Part shown: piece by piece, positions 8,780-15,919 of the stretch | Numbering within the stretch: position 1 is the stretch's first letter | Layout of the letters: the number at the start of each line of letters is the position of its first letter | Origin: CAISIP01 sp031403955 | GTDB lineage: Bacteria; Pseudomonadota; Gammaproteobacteria; Burkholderiales; Burkholderiaceae_C | Direction: 5' to 3' | Assembly: GCA_031403955.1 (NCBI GenBank) | Contig: JANNGR010000379.1 | Location: forward strand, 1-25,141 | Length of the DNA: 25,141 nucleotides | Translations under genes and position numbers: made by a program | The notes under the pieces: model-generated | Databases searched by the model: none | The model's input: the letters and a program-made list of their open reading frames with translations, nothing else | What the model was told of the DNA's origin: nothing

Positions 8780-10270
8780 TCTGGTGTGTCCGCCGGGGCA
8801 GCCGTTGCTCCCGTAACCCAGGCCGCTTCCCGTGCGGTGCCAGATACCGGTCCGGTCGCGCCTGCGGCAGCCGCCTTGCCAATGGCAGCAGCGGCCGCGA
8901 CCGTTTCCGGTCCGGTGCCGGTGCTGGTGCCCGATATCGGTGACTTCAAGGATGTGACCGTGATCGAGGTGATGGTCAAGGTCGGAGACGCGATCAAGAT
9001 CGAGCAGTCGCTCATAACCGTGGAGTCGGACAAGGCTTCAATGGAAATTCCGTCGAGTGCCGCTGGAATGATCAAGGAGCTGAAAGTCAAAGTCGGGGAC
9101 AAGGTCAACATCGGCGACTTGCTGGCAGTGTTGGAAGGTGTCTCGGGGGTGCCGGCAACCGCTGCTAGCAGCGCAACGGCTCAAACCACCCCGGCAATAC
9201 CGAATGCAACGGCCGGTTTGGCGCCTCCGACACCATCGCAGCCGTCAGGCGCAGCGGTGGCAACAACAGTTGTCGTGGTTGCCCCTCCGGCGCACGACCC
9301 GACCGCGGCACCGACGGGTAACTTGCCGCATGCGTCGCCGTCGGTGCGCAAGTTTGCGCGCGAACTCGGCGTCCCGCTGGCGGAGGTCAAGGGCAGCGGT
9401 CTAAAAGGCCGCATAGTTGAAGCCGACGTGCAGGCGTTCACCCGGTCGGTAATGGGTGGTGCCATTCAGACACTGGCGGGTGCTGCGCAGGCCAAGTCAG
9501 GCGGGGCCGGTTCGGCCCCCGGCGCGGGCGGTGCCGCGTTGGGCCTGATTCCCTGGCCCAAGGTGGACTTCACCAAATTTGGCTCGGTCGAGCGCAAGGA
9601 CATGTCGCGCATCAAGAAGATCAGTGGCGCCAACTTGCACCGGAACTGGGTCATGATTCCGCACGTCACCAACCATGATGACGCTGACATTAGCGACCTG
9701 GAGGCGTTTCGCGTCTCGACCAACAAGGAAAGCGAAAAATCGGGCGTCAAGGTCACGATGCTGGCCTTCCTGATCAAGGCCTGTGTCGCCGCGTTGCGGA
9801 AATTTCCCGAGTTCAATGCGTCGATTGACGGCGATCAACTGGTGCTAAAGCACTATTACCACATCGGTTTCGCCGCCGATACGCCGAATGGCCTGATGGT
9901 GCCGGTGATCAAGGATGCCGACGGCAAGGGCATCATGCAGATTTCGCAGGAGATGGGTGAGTTGGCGAAAAAGGCGCGTGACGGCAAGCTCAGCCCGGGC
10001 GAAATGTCGGGCGCCTGCTTCACCATATCTTCGCTGGGGGGCATCGGCGGGCGTTACTTTACGCCCATCATCAACGCGCCGGAAGTCGCTATCCTGGGTG
10101 TGTGCAAGTCCACCACTGAGCCAGTCTGGAATGGTTCGGCCTTCGTCCCGCGCCTGATGTTGCCGCTGTCTTTGAGCTGGGACCATCGGGTCATCGATGG
10201 AGCCGCCGCCGCGCGTTTCAATGTCTACCTGGGTCAGATCCTGGGCGATTTCCGTCGCGTCCTGTTGTAG
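8546..10270 (+). CDS. aceF: Dihydrolipoamide acetyltransferase, PDH E2, with two lipoyl domains
   Basis: The 574-residue E2 moves acetyl groups from E1 to coenzyme A. Domain order: lipoyl domain 1 at about 1-78 (Lys43 in SDKAS), an Ala/Pro/Val linker, lipoyl domain 2 at about 123-198 (Lys163), an Ala/Pro-rich linker, the E1/E3-binding domain at about 262-298 (ASPSVRKFARELGV), a Gly/Ala linker, and the acetyltransferase core at about 345-574. The active-site DHRVIDGA lies at 546-553, with His547 catalytic. The repeat offset between the two lipoyl domains is exactly 120 residues. E. coli AceF has three lipoyl domains; two is common in Betaproteobacteria. AGGAGA precedes the ATG. The next gene starts only ten bases after the stop. 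Confidence 0.97.
   Translation: MALIEILVPDIGDFDEVTVIELLVKPGDTVKAEQSLITVESDKASMEIPSSHAGTVKELKVKLGDKVKQGSLVAALEGSGVSAGAAVAPVTQAASRAVPDTGPVAPAAAALPMAAAAATVSGPVPVLVPDIGDFKDVTVIEVMVKVGDAIKIEQSLITVESDKASMEIPSSAAGMIKELKVKVGDKVNIGDLLAVLEGVSGVPATAASSATAQTTPAIPNATAGLAPPTPSQPSGAAVATTVVVVAPPAHDPTAAPTGNLPHASPSVRKFARELGVPLAEVKGSGLKGRIVEADVQAFTRSVMGGAIQTLAGAAQAKSGGAGSAPGAGGAALGLIPWPKVDFTKFGSVERKDMSRIKKISGANLHRNWVMIPHVTNHDDADISDLEAFRVSTNKESEKSGVKVTMLAFLIKACVAALRKFPEFNASIDGDQLVLKHYYHIGFAADTPNGLMVPVIKDADGKGIMQISQEMGELAKKARDGKLSPGEMSGACFTISSLGGIGGRYFTPIINAPEVAILGVCKSTTEPVWNGSAFVPRLMLPLSLSWDHRVIDGAAAARFNVYLGQILGDFRRVLL
8912..9139 (+). repeat. Lipoyl-domain repeat, copy 2 (aceF)
   Basis: This second lipoyl-domain segment is offset 360 bases from copy 1 and has Lys163 as the expected lipoylation site. 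It shares with copy 1 the DNA-identical 23-base block and the motifs VPDIGDF, VTVIE, EQSLITVESDKASMEIP and ELKVK. Tandem duplication or gene conversion is the likely origin. Confidence 0.8.
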
Positions 10271-10280
10271 AAATTGATCC

Positions 10281-10865
10281 ATGACAACCGTTGTCGTGGT
10301 CAAGAAAGCCGGGTCGGTCGCAATCGCCGCCGACACCCTGGTGACCTTCGGCGATACACGGCTAAGCCATCGGTTCGAGACCAACAGCAAATTGTTCAAA
10401 CTCGACACGCCGGCGGGCATCAGTTACGTTGGCATCGCCGGCACGGTTGCGCACTTCCCGGTACTGCGCAAGGCGATGGTCGCTTTGCCCCGCGAGCAAT
10501 TGTTGCTGGGTAGCAAGGACGAGGTGTTTGACACCTTTATCCGTTTGCACCCGGTGCTAAAGGAGACGTTCTTCCTGCAGACCAAGGAAGACGACAACGA
10601 CCCTTACGAGTCAAGCCAGTTCAGTGTCGTGATTGCCAACGCATCCGGCATTTTTGGTCTGTACAGCTACCGGGAAGTGTTTGAATTCAACGAGTTCTGG
10701 GGTATTGGCTCGGGCCGGGGTTTCGCGCTCGGTGCCATGCACGTGGCGTGGGATCGGGTCAAGACGGCACGCGAGGTTGCAAGCCTGGGCGTGCGGGCCG
10801 GTTGCGAGTTCGACAAAAACTCGGGTGGTCCGGTGGAGCTGTTCATGATGAAATTAAAAACCTGA
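10281..10865 (+). CDS. Proteasome-family N-terminal-threonine peptidase, BPH-like (HslV relative)
   Basis: The 194-residue protein matches the HslV/BPH branch of proteasome-type Ntn hydrolases. After removal of the initiator Met it begins TTVVVV, giving an N-terminal Thr1 nucleophile. Asp17 lies in AIAADT, at the HslV position. The catalytic Lys is probably Lys36 in NSKLFKL, three residues later than in HslV. GIAGTVAH and GIGSGRGFALGAM match the HslV GxAG and IGSG blocks. An acidic stretch KEDDNDPYES at about residues 102-111 (Met = 1) fits the long acidic pore loop reported for BPH. HslV itself is a less likely call because no hslU lies next to it. It sits ten bases after aceF and 18 before lpdA, so it is probably co-transcribed with PDH. 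The start is set by the MTT sequence, since no clear ribosome-binding site is present. Confidence 0.85.
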   Translation: MTTVVVVKKAGSVAIAADTLVTFGDTRLSHRFETNSKLFKLDTPAGISYVGIAGTVAHFPVLRKAMVALPREQLLLGSKDEVFDTFIRLHPVLKETFFLQTKEDDNDPYESSQFSVVIANASGIFGLYSYREVFEFNEFWGIGSGRGFALGAMHVAWDRVKTAREVASLGVRAGCEFDKNSGGPVELFMMKLKT

Positions 10866-10883
10866 GGCAAAAGGGAAATTCAA

Positions 10884-11117
10884 ATGGCGCAACTAGAAGT
10901 CAAGGTTCCGGATATTGGCGATTTTTCCGAGGTCACGGTAATCGAATTGATGGTCAAGGTTGGTGACACGATCCAGCCCGAGCAGTCGCTGATCACGGTG
11001 GAAAGCGACAAGGCATCGATGGAAATACCCGCGTCACACGGTGGCGTGGTCAGCGAACTCAAGGTGAAACTCGGCGACAAGGTGAAGGAAGGGTCGGTTG
11101 TTTTGACGCTGGAGAGC
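10884..11117 (+). repeat. Lipoyl-domain repeat, copy 3 (lpdA)
   Basis: The lipoyl domain fused to E3 shares VPDIGDF, EVTVIE, EQSLITVESDKASMEIP, ELKVKLGDKVK with the two domains in aceF. The protein identity is higher than expected for unrelated lipoyl domains and suggests duplication within the operon. Confidence 0.8.
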
Positions 11118-12731
11118 ACCGAAACCGGCGCCGGCGCGGTGGCTGTGAAATCCAGTGCCAATCAGGGGCCAGGCCCGGTCATCGTGCCGCCCATGACAAC
11201 GCAAACCGCGGTTGCTGCTACGCCTGCGGTATCTGCGTTCGCAGGCAGCGCTGATCTCGACTGCGACGTGTTGGTCCTTGGGGCTGGCCCTGGTGGTTAT
11301 TCAGCAGCGTTTCGTGCCGCCGATCTGGGGCTGAAGGTGGTTTTGGTAGAGCGTTACGCGGCGCTGGGCGGCGTTTGCCTGAACGTCGGTTGTATTCCGT
11401 CCAAGGCGCTGTTGCACGTGGCGGCGGTGATGGACGAGGTCAGGCACTTCGAATCCTTGGGCATCAGTTTTGCGGCGCCCACGGTGGACGTGAACAAACT
11501 GCGCACCCACAAAGACAAGGTGGTCGGGAAACTTACCGGCGGGTTGGCTGCCATGGCCAAGATGCGCAAGGTCTCCACCATACGCGGATACGGCGCCTTT
11601 GTCGGACCGAACCATGTAAGGGTTGAAGAAACCTCGGGAACAGGTCAGGCAAAAACCGGCAAGTCGCAGACCATTGCGTTCAAGTCCTGCATCATCGCCG
11701 CCGGATCACAGGCCATGCGGCTGCCCTTCATGCCAGAAGACCCGCGCGTAGTCGACTCTACCGGAGCGCTGGCGCTAAAAGAGGTTCCCAAACGCATGTT
11801 GATCCTGGGCGGCGGCATCATTGGGCTAGAGATGGGAACCGTGTACAGCACCCTTGGTGCGAGACTGGATGTGGTCGAAATGCTGGACGGCCTGATGCAG
11901 GGTGCGGATCGTGATCTCGTCAAGGTGTGGCAGAAGCTAAATGCGCCGCGTTTTGACAACATCATGCTCAAGACCAAGACCGTCGGTGCCAAAGCCACCG
12001 CCGCCGGCATTGAAGTGGCGTTTGCGGCCGCGCAGGAGGGCGGACCTGCTCCGGCCGCGCAAATCTACGACCTGGTACTGCAAGCCGTGGGCCGTTCGCC
12101 CAACGGCAAGAAGATCGGCGCCGACAAGGCTGGTGTCAGCGTGACGGAGCGCGGCTTTATTGCGGTGGATATACAGATGCGTACTAACGTGCGCCACATC
12201 TTCGCGATTGGCGACATCGTTGGCCAGCCGATGCTGGCGCACAAGGCCGTGCATGAGGCCCATGTGGCGGCCGAAGTGATTGCCGGTGAATTGCAGGGCA
12301 ACCAGCAATTGGCCAGCGCGGCTTTCAATGCCCGCGTGATTCCGAGCGTTGCATATACCGACCCCGAAGTGGCCTGGGTTGGCCTGACTGAAGACCAGGC
12401 GCAGGCGCAAGGCATCAAGATCAAGAAGGGTCTGTTCCCCTGGACTGCGTCAGGCCGGGCAATTGCCAATGGCCGCGATGAAGGTTTCACAAAGCTGCTG
12501 TTTGACGACTCACCCGAAGCCCATGGGCACGGCAAGATTCTTGGCGGTGGCATTGTTGGCACCCATGCCGGGGACATGATTGGTGAAATTGCGTTGGCCA
12601 TAGAGATGGGCGCCGACGCAGTCGATATTGGCAAGACGATTCATCCGCATCCCACCCTTGGTGAGAGCATCGGCATGGCGGCCGAGGTTGCGCACGGAAG
12701 CTGTACCGACTTGCCGCCGGCCCGACGTTGA
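10884..12731 (+). CDS. lpdA: Dihydrolipoamide dehydrogenase (PDH E3) with N-terminal lipoyl domain
   Basis: E3 reoxidises dihydrolipoamide on E2, passing electrons via FAD to NAD. The 615-residue protein has an N-terminal lipoyl domain at about 1-78 (Lys43 in SDKAS), a Pro/Ala/Thr linker to about 123, then the flavoprotein disulfide reductase core. The core shows FAD-binding GAGPGGY at 133-139, the redox disulfide Cys165/Cys170 in GGVCLNVGCIPSK, NAD-binding GGGIIGLEMG, the second FAD motif IFAIGDI, and HPHPTLGE at 587-594 with the catalytic His589/Glu594 pair. The length exceeds classical E3 (about 475) because of the lipoyl fusion, known from Neisseria and Ralstonia-type PDH enzymes. It is the last gene of the PDH run. 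Confidence 0.97.
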   Translation: MAQLEVKVPDIGDFSEVTVIELMVKVGDTIQPEQSLITVESDKASMEIPASHGGVVSELKVKLGDKVKEGSVVLTLESTETGAGAVAVKSSANQGPGPVIVPPMTTQTAVAATPAVSAFAGSADLDCDVLVLGAGPGGYSAAFRAADLGLKVVLVERYAALGGVCLNVGCIPSKALLHVAAVMDEVRHFESLGISFAAPTVDVNKLRTHKDKVVGKLTGGLAAMAKMRKVSTIRGYGAFVGPNHVRVEETSGTGQAKTGKSQTIAFKSCIIAAGSQAMRLPFMPEDPRVVDSTGALALKEVPKRMLILGGGIIGLEMGTVYSTLGARLDVVEMLDGLMQGADRDLVKVWQKLNAPRFDNIMLKTKTVGAKATAAGIEVAFAAAQEGGPAPAAQIYDLVLQAVGRSPNGKKIGADKAGVSVTERGFIAVDIQMRTNVRHIFAIGDIVGQPMLAHKAVHEAHVAAEVIAGELQGNQQLASAAFNARVIPSVAYTDPEVAWVGLTEDQAQAQGIKIKKGLFPWTASGRAIANGRDEGFTKLLFDDSPEAHGHGKILGGGIVGTHAGDMIGEIALAIEMGADAVDIGKTIHPHPTLGESIGMAAEVAHGSCTDLPPARR

Positions 12732-12793
12732 CCAGCACCTGTTGTCGACTGACGCTGCTGACACGTAAGACGACATGGGCGCCCCTACAATGC

Positions 12794-12815
12794 ATTGAAA
12801 GCAAGCGATTTCAAT
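12794..12815. promoter_or_regulatory. Perfect 7-bp inverted repeat just downstream of a TACAAT -10-like hexamer
   Basis: ATTGAAA and TTTCAAT are separated by eight bases in the gap between lpdA and the next gene. TACAAT at 12786-12791 resembles a -10 element, which would put the repeat over the transcription start, an operator-like location. No -35 at normal spacing was found (CTGACA at 12758-12763 is 22 bases away). No T-run follows, so it is not a clear terminator. Confidence 0.2.
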
Positions 12816-12825
12816 CCTTCCAATC

Positions 12826-12993
12826 ATGCACATCCGGATTCAAGCTAAGGCAATTCGCGCTATTGAAGTGCGCTTGACCAATCCGTATGGCGGTGTCCGA
12901 GGGGCCCAGGTTTTCACGCATGACATGATCGCGCCGGGGCCTGGCTTGGGCGCGTGCGGGCGCAGCGTGCCGGCCGCGGCACTATCCCGGTGA
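12826..12993 (+). CDS. Possible 55-residue open frame upstream of the alpha/beta hydrolase
   Basis: ATG at 12826 opens a 55-codon frame beginning MHIRIQAKAIRAIEVR and ending at TGA 12991-12993. I do not recognise the product, and no good ribosome-binding site precedes it. Its stop overlaps a GTG at 12990 that is in frame with the downstream hydrolase, giving a GTGA overlap of the kind seen in translationally coupled genes. It may be a real small gene, a leader or chance. Confidence 0.2.
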   Translation: MHIRIQAKAIRAIEVRLTNPYGGVRGAQVFTHDMIAPGPGLGACGRSVPAAALSR

Positions 12994-13934
12994 AGTTTCG
13001 GCTCATCCCCGTGGGCGCCGCGTCATCGGGCAAGGAAGGCGGTCGGACCAAGGACGCGCCGCGCGCCAAGGAGGCGCCCAAAAGTGATCCCCGCAAAAGC
13101 GCTGTGTCGCTGCTGCAGCGGGTGCTCCGCCGCAAGGTGGTGCCGGTAGTGGACACGCTGCCGCACGCAACTTTCAGCCGCACTGCGATGGGAATCCGCT
13201 CAATCGTGGCAGCCGGCGTCGGCACCCCGACGGTCGTGTTCGAGGCCGGCCTGGGCAAGGGCAAACGAACCTGGGGGCCGGTATTCAACGCCATCAGCGC
13301 AAAGACCCGTGCCGTTGCTTACGACCGGGCCGGTTATGGGCAAAGCGAAACCTCTCAAGCGCCGCGCGACGGCCTGCAAATCGTGCTCGAATTGCGCGCG
13401 TTGCTGCTGAAAGAGGGAATCGCTCCGCCATATGTGCTGGTAGGCCATTCCCTTGGCGGCACCTATATGAAGCTGTTTGCCAAAACCTACCCGGGCGAGA
13501 TCGCGGGGGTGGTGTTGGTGGATGCGCGGCATGCCGAATTTAGCCAGCGCTGCCGGCAACTCGGGGTCCCCAGACTGCTCTATGACCCACCCGAGGCATT
13601 GCTGGCGATGTTGTCGTCCACAGCCCGCGCGGAACTGGAAGCCGCTCCGCTGACGTTGAAGCAAGCGCGCCGGGCGGGCACGTTTCCGCCGGTGCCGTTA
13701 ATTGTCCTGACCCAAAGCAACGCAACCAGCAAGTGGCCGCGCGGGCTTGGCAAGGTATGGGCCGCGAGCCAGCGCAGCATGGCGAGAATGTCGAAACTTG
13801 GCCGGATCAAGGTTTGTGATGATTCCGGACACAACGTCCACATGGATCGTCCCGATGTCGTCGTTCGAGCCGTGCTCAACGTCGTCAGTGCCGCTCGATA
13901 CGTGGCTTCAAGACCGCGCAACAGGCCTGATTGA
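12954..13934 (+). CDS. Alpha/beta hydrolase (serine hydrolase fold)
   Basis: The 326-residue frame contains an alpha/beta hydrolase domain from about residue 80. Visible are the oxyanion-region FEAGLG at 96-101, YDRAGYG at 123-129, the nucleophile elbow GHSLGG at 164-169 with Ser166, a candidate acid Asp190 in LVDARH, and the catalytic His293 in DSGHNVH. The substrate cannot be told. The first 75 residues are basic and low-complexity, and the start is uncertain: GTG at 12954, GTG at 12990 (overlapping the stop of the preceding small frame) and ATG at about 13188 are all possible. There is no transmembrane segment or clear signal peptide. It is convergent with the NlpC/P60 gene, 34 bases apart. 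Confidence 0.8.
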   Translation: MRAQRAGRGTIPVKFRLIPVGAASSGKEGGRTKDAPRAKEAPKSDPRKSAVSLLQRVLRRKVVPVVDTLPHATFSRTAMGIRSIVAAGVGTPTVVFEAGLGKGKRTWGPVFNAISAKTRAVAYDRAGYGQSETSQAPRDGLQIVLELRALLLKEGIAPPYVLVGHSLGGTYMKLFAKTYPGEIAGVVLVDARHAEFSQRCRQLGVPRLLYDPPEALLAMLSSTARAELEAAPLTLKQARRAGTFPPVPLIVLTQSNATSKWPRGLGKVWAASQRSMARMSKLGRIKVCDDSGHNVHMDRPDVVVRAVLNVVSAARYVASRPRNRPD

Positions 13935-13968
13935 GCCGCTGGATCAGGTAAAAAGAGCCCGTCGGGAA

Positions 13969-14532
13969 TCAGGGCCGCGTTGTTTCGCTCTCGACCCTGC
14001 GCGCCCCGTTGAAGCGCGTTTGCCAATAGCCCAGACGCATGTCTTCGACGCGCACTTCGTCTCCGGGTTTGGGGGAGTGGATGAATTTGTTGTCACCGAC
14101 ATAAATGCCGACGTGACTGAACGCTCGTCGCATGGTGTTGTAGAAGACCAGATCGCCCGGACGCAATTCGTTCCTTTCGATCGTGCGCGTCGCGGCGGCC
14201 TGCTGGTCGGCGCTGCGCGGCAGGATCAATCCGATGGTTTGCTGGTAGATCGCGCGCACAAAGCCGCTGCAGTCGAAACCGGTCTCCACCGATGTTCCCC
14301 CGCGCCGGTATGGCACGCCGAGGAAACCCATCGCGTTCGTGACCAACTCTGACGCTTTTTCACCGACCGAATGGCTGACCTGGCCAATATGTTCACCAAT
14401 CTGGGTCAGAAAGCCTTTTTCCGCCAGGAATTTGTCGATGTCGTCCGATGTGGGATTTTGGGGAGCTGCAATAGCGCAAGAGGTTGCAAGCAAAAAGGCG
14501 GAAAGAGCCAAACCGGAAGGATTCAAAATCAT
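13969..14532 (-). CDS. Secreted NlpC/P60 (C40) cysteine peptidase, cell-wall hydrolase
   Basis: The 187-residue protein has an N-terminal signal peptide (hydrophobic stretch about 7-20, likely cleavage after Ala-Ile-Ala near residue 22). A C40 peptidase domain of about 110 residues fills the C-terminal part. The catalytic triad is Cys88 in FDCSGFV, His140 in SHVGIYV and His152 in FIHSP. RPGDLVFY at 124-131 is also a family hallmark. Such enzymes cut peptide cross-bridges of peptidoglycan in the periplasm, usually gamma-D-Glu to diaminopimelate bonds. No Shine-Dalgarno sequence precedes the ATG, which agrees with the possible leaderless promoter just upstream. Confidence 0.9.
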   Translation of the reverse strand: MILNPSGLALSAFLLATSCAIAAPQNPTSDDIDKFLAEKGFLTQIGEHIGQVSHSVGEKASELVTNAMGFLGVPYRRGGTSVETGFDCSGFVRAIYQQTIGLILPRSADQQAAATRTIERNELRPGDLVFYNTMRRAFSHVGIYVGDNKFIHSPKPGDEVRVEDMRLGYWQTRFNGARRVESETTRP

Positions 14533-14538
14533 CGCGTG

Positions 14539-14567
14539 ACGATAACGGCTTGTTCATGAGAAGTCAA
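14539..14567 (-). promoter_or_regulatory. Candidate sigma-70 promoter of the NlpC/P60 gene
   Basis: On the minus strand TTGACT (14562-14567) and TATCGT (14539-14544) are separated by exactly 17 bases. The predicted start of transcription falls at or within a base or two of the ATG at 14532, so the mRNA would be leaderless or nearly so. The -35 matches consensus 5/6 and the -10 4/6. Confidence 0.35.
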
Positions 14568-14617
14568 GTTAATATTGTCTCGTAACTTATTGATTTACTT
14601 AAGGTAACTCATGAATT

Positions 14618-14634
14618 TTGGAAAATAATTCCAA
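14618..14634. repeat. 6-bp inverted repeat in an AT-rich intergenic stretch
   Basis: TTGGAA and TTCCAA flank five bases within the 203-base gap between the divergent NlpC/P60 and acuI-like genes. The stretch 14555-14640 is visibly AT-rich against its surroundings, as expected for promoter DNA. No regulator can be named. Confidence 0.2.
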
Positions 14635-14681
14635 TCCTACACCGCTCCTACCCGGGTTTTCGACCTGCTAGGATTCAAGTC

Positions 14682-14711
14682 AAGCCGGTGTTCCGGCAGT
14701 TACCGGCTTTT
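14682..14711 (+). terminator. Stem-loop with short T-run in the leader of the acuI-like gene
   Basis: AAGCCGGT pairs perfectly with ACCGGCTT across a 12-base loop and runs into a short T tract (14708-14711). It looks like a weak intrinsic terminator. No plus-strand gene ends nearby, since the previous gene is divergent. It therefore lies in the acuI leader and might act as an attenuator or mRNA-stability hairpin, or end an unseen short transcript. Confidence 0.35.
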
Positions 14712-14735
14712 AGTTGTCAACCCTAAAGGAATTTC

Positions 14736-15716
14736 GTGTTCAAAGCCATTCAACTCACCAATAGTGGCGGATTCGCCGCACAACTCAGCGACATCGATGA
14801 GTCTGCACTGCCCACCGGGAACGTCACGGTGCGGGTTGAATATTCATCCGTGAACTACAAGGATGGGCTGGCCATCACGAATAAATCCCCAGTGGTGCGT
14901 AACTGGCCCATGGTGGCCGGTATCGACGGCGCCGGCACGGTCATGGAGTCCAGTCATCTGAAGTGGAAGGCCGGCGACAAATTCGTCCACAACGGCTGGG
15001 GTGTAGGCGAAACCCATTGGGGTTGCCTGGCTGAAATGGCGCGACTCAATGGCGACTGGCTGGTCAAGTTGCCACCGGTGTTCAGCTCACGGCAAGCGAT
15101 GGCGATCGGCACCGCCGGTTATACCGCGATGTTGTGTGTGCTGGCGCTTGAGGACCATGGGGTCAAGCCGCAGGCGGGTGAAATATTGGTCACGGGTGCG
15201 ACCGGTGGCGTGGGCAGCGTGGCAATTGCCTTATTGAGCCGCTTGGGGTATTCGGTGGTGGCAGCTACCGGCAAAGCCGGCGAAGACGCCTACCTGAAGA
15301 CTCTGGGTGCCACGTCGGTGATCGACCGCGCTAGCTTGTCTACCCAAGGCAAACCGTTTCAGAAAGAACGCTGGGCAGGTGTGGTTGACGCGGTTGGGTC
15401 GCACACGCTGGCCAACGCGCTGGCGCAGAGCCGATACGGCGGCGTCGTCGCGGCTTGCGGCCTGGCGCAGGGCATGGATTTGTCCACCAGCGTGATGCCC
15501 TTTATTTTGCGAGGCGTCACGCTGGCCGGCATCGACTCGGTCATGGCGCCGTTGCCCAAACGCGAACGTGCCTGGGACCGTCTGGCGCGCGACCTGGACC
15601 CGACGCGGCTGGACGCCATGGTTGAAGAGGTGCCACTGGAGGGCGCGATTGGCAAAGCCCAAGCATTGATGGATGGCAAAGTGCGCGGCCGCGTGGTGGT
15701 GCGAACCGGCCGTTGA
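14736..15716 (+). CDS. acuI: Acrylyl-CoA reductase (NADPH)-type medium-chain oxidoreductase, YhdH/AcuI family
   Basis: The 326-residue protein is a zinc-independent medium-chain dehydrogenase/reductase of the YhdH/AcuI group, which reduces acryloyl-CoA to propionyl-CoA with NADPH. Evidence includes the N-terminal MFKAIQL, SSVNYKDGLAITNKSPV, PMVAGIDGAGTV, and the cofactor-binding VTGATGGVGSVA at about 152-163. The length is exactly that of the family (about 325). The start is GTG at 14736, supported by AAAGGA five bases upstream. The gene stands alone, with its own leader containing a hairpin. Plain quinone oxidoreductase is the alternative call but fits less well. Confidence 0.9.
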   Translation: MFKAIQLTNSGGFAAQLSDIDESALPTGNVTVRVEYSSVNYKDGLAITNKSPVVRNWPMVAGIDGAGTVMESSHLKWKAGDKFVHNGWGVGETHWGCLAEMARLNGDWLVKLPPVFSSRQAMAIGTAGYTAMLCVLALEDHGVKPQAGEILVTGATGGVGSVAIALLSRLGYSVVAATGKAGEDAYLKTLGATSVIDRASLSTQGKPFQKERWAGVVDAVGSHTLANALAQSRYGGVVAACGLAQGMDLSTSVMPFILRGVTLAGIDSVMAPLPKRERAWDRLARDLDPTRLDAMVEEVPLEGAIGKAQALMDGKVRGRVVVRTGR

Positions 15717-15919
15717 CTTGTTTGTGAACCCCTGAATCCCACAGCTTGACTTGGGCAAATTGACTTTGTAGTGGTCGCTTGCCGCGAGGCGCAAAGATCG
15801 CGATGCCGCGCCGGCACCCCATGGCGACCTCCGCGCGGACAACACGTCGTGCATGCTTTTTGTGTGCCCCGAGCAATCGGTTCGGCAACACCAACAAGGA
15901 CTTGTCCCTGTACTATGCG

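Noticed and set aside
8488..9111. Minus-strand Ser/Thr/Ile-rich repetitive frame opposite aceF
   Set aside because: The apparent protein repeats are just the antisense of the two lipoyl-domain repeats and their linker.
13926..13948. 6-bp stem (CCTGAT/ATCAGG) after the alpha/beta hydrolase, as a terminator
   Set aside because: It is followed by an A-run rather than a T-run on the plus strand, and on the minus strand the T-run precedes the stem. The stem also overlaps the hydrolase stop.
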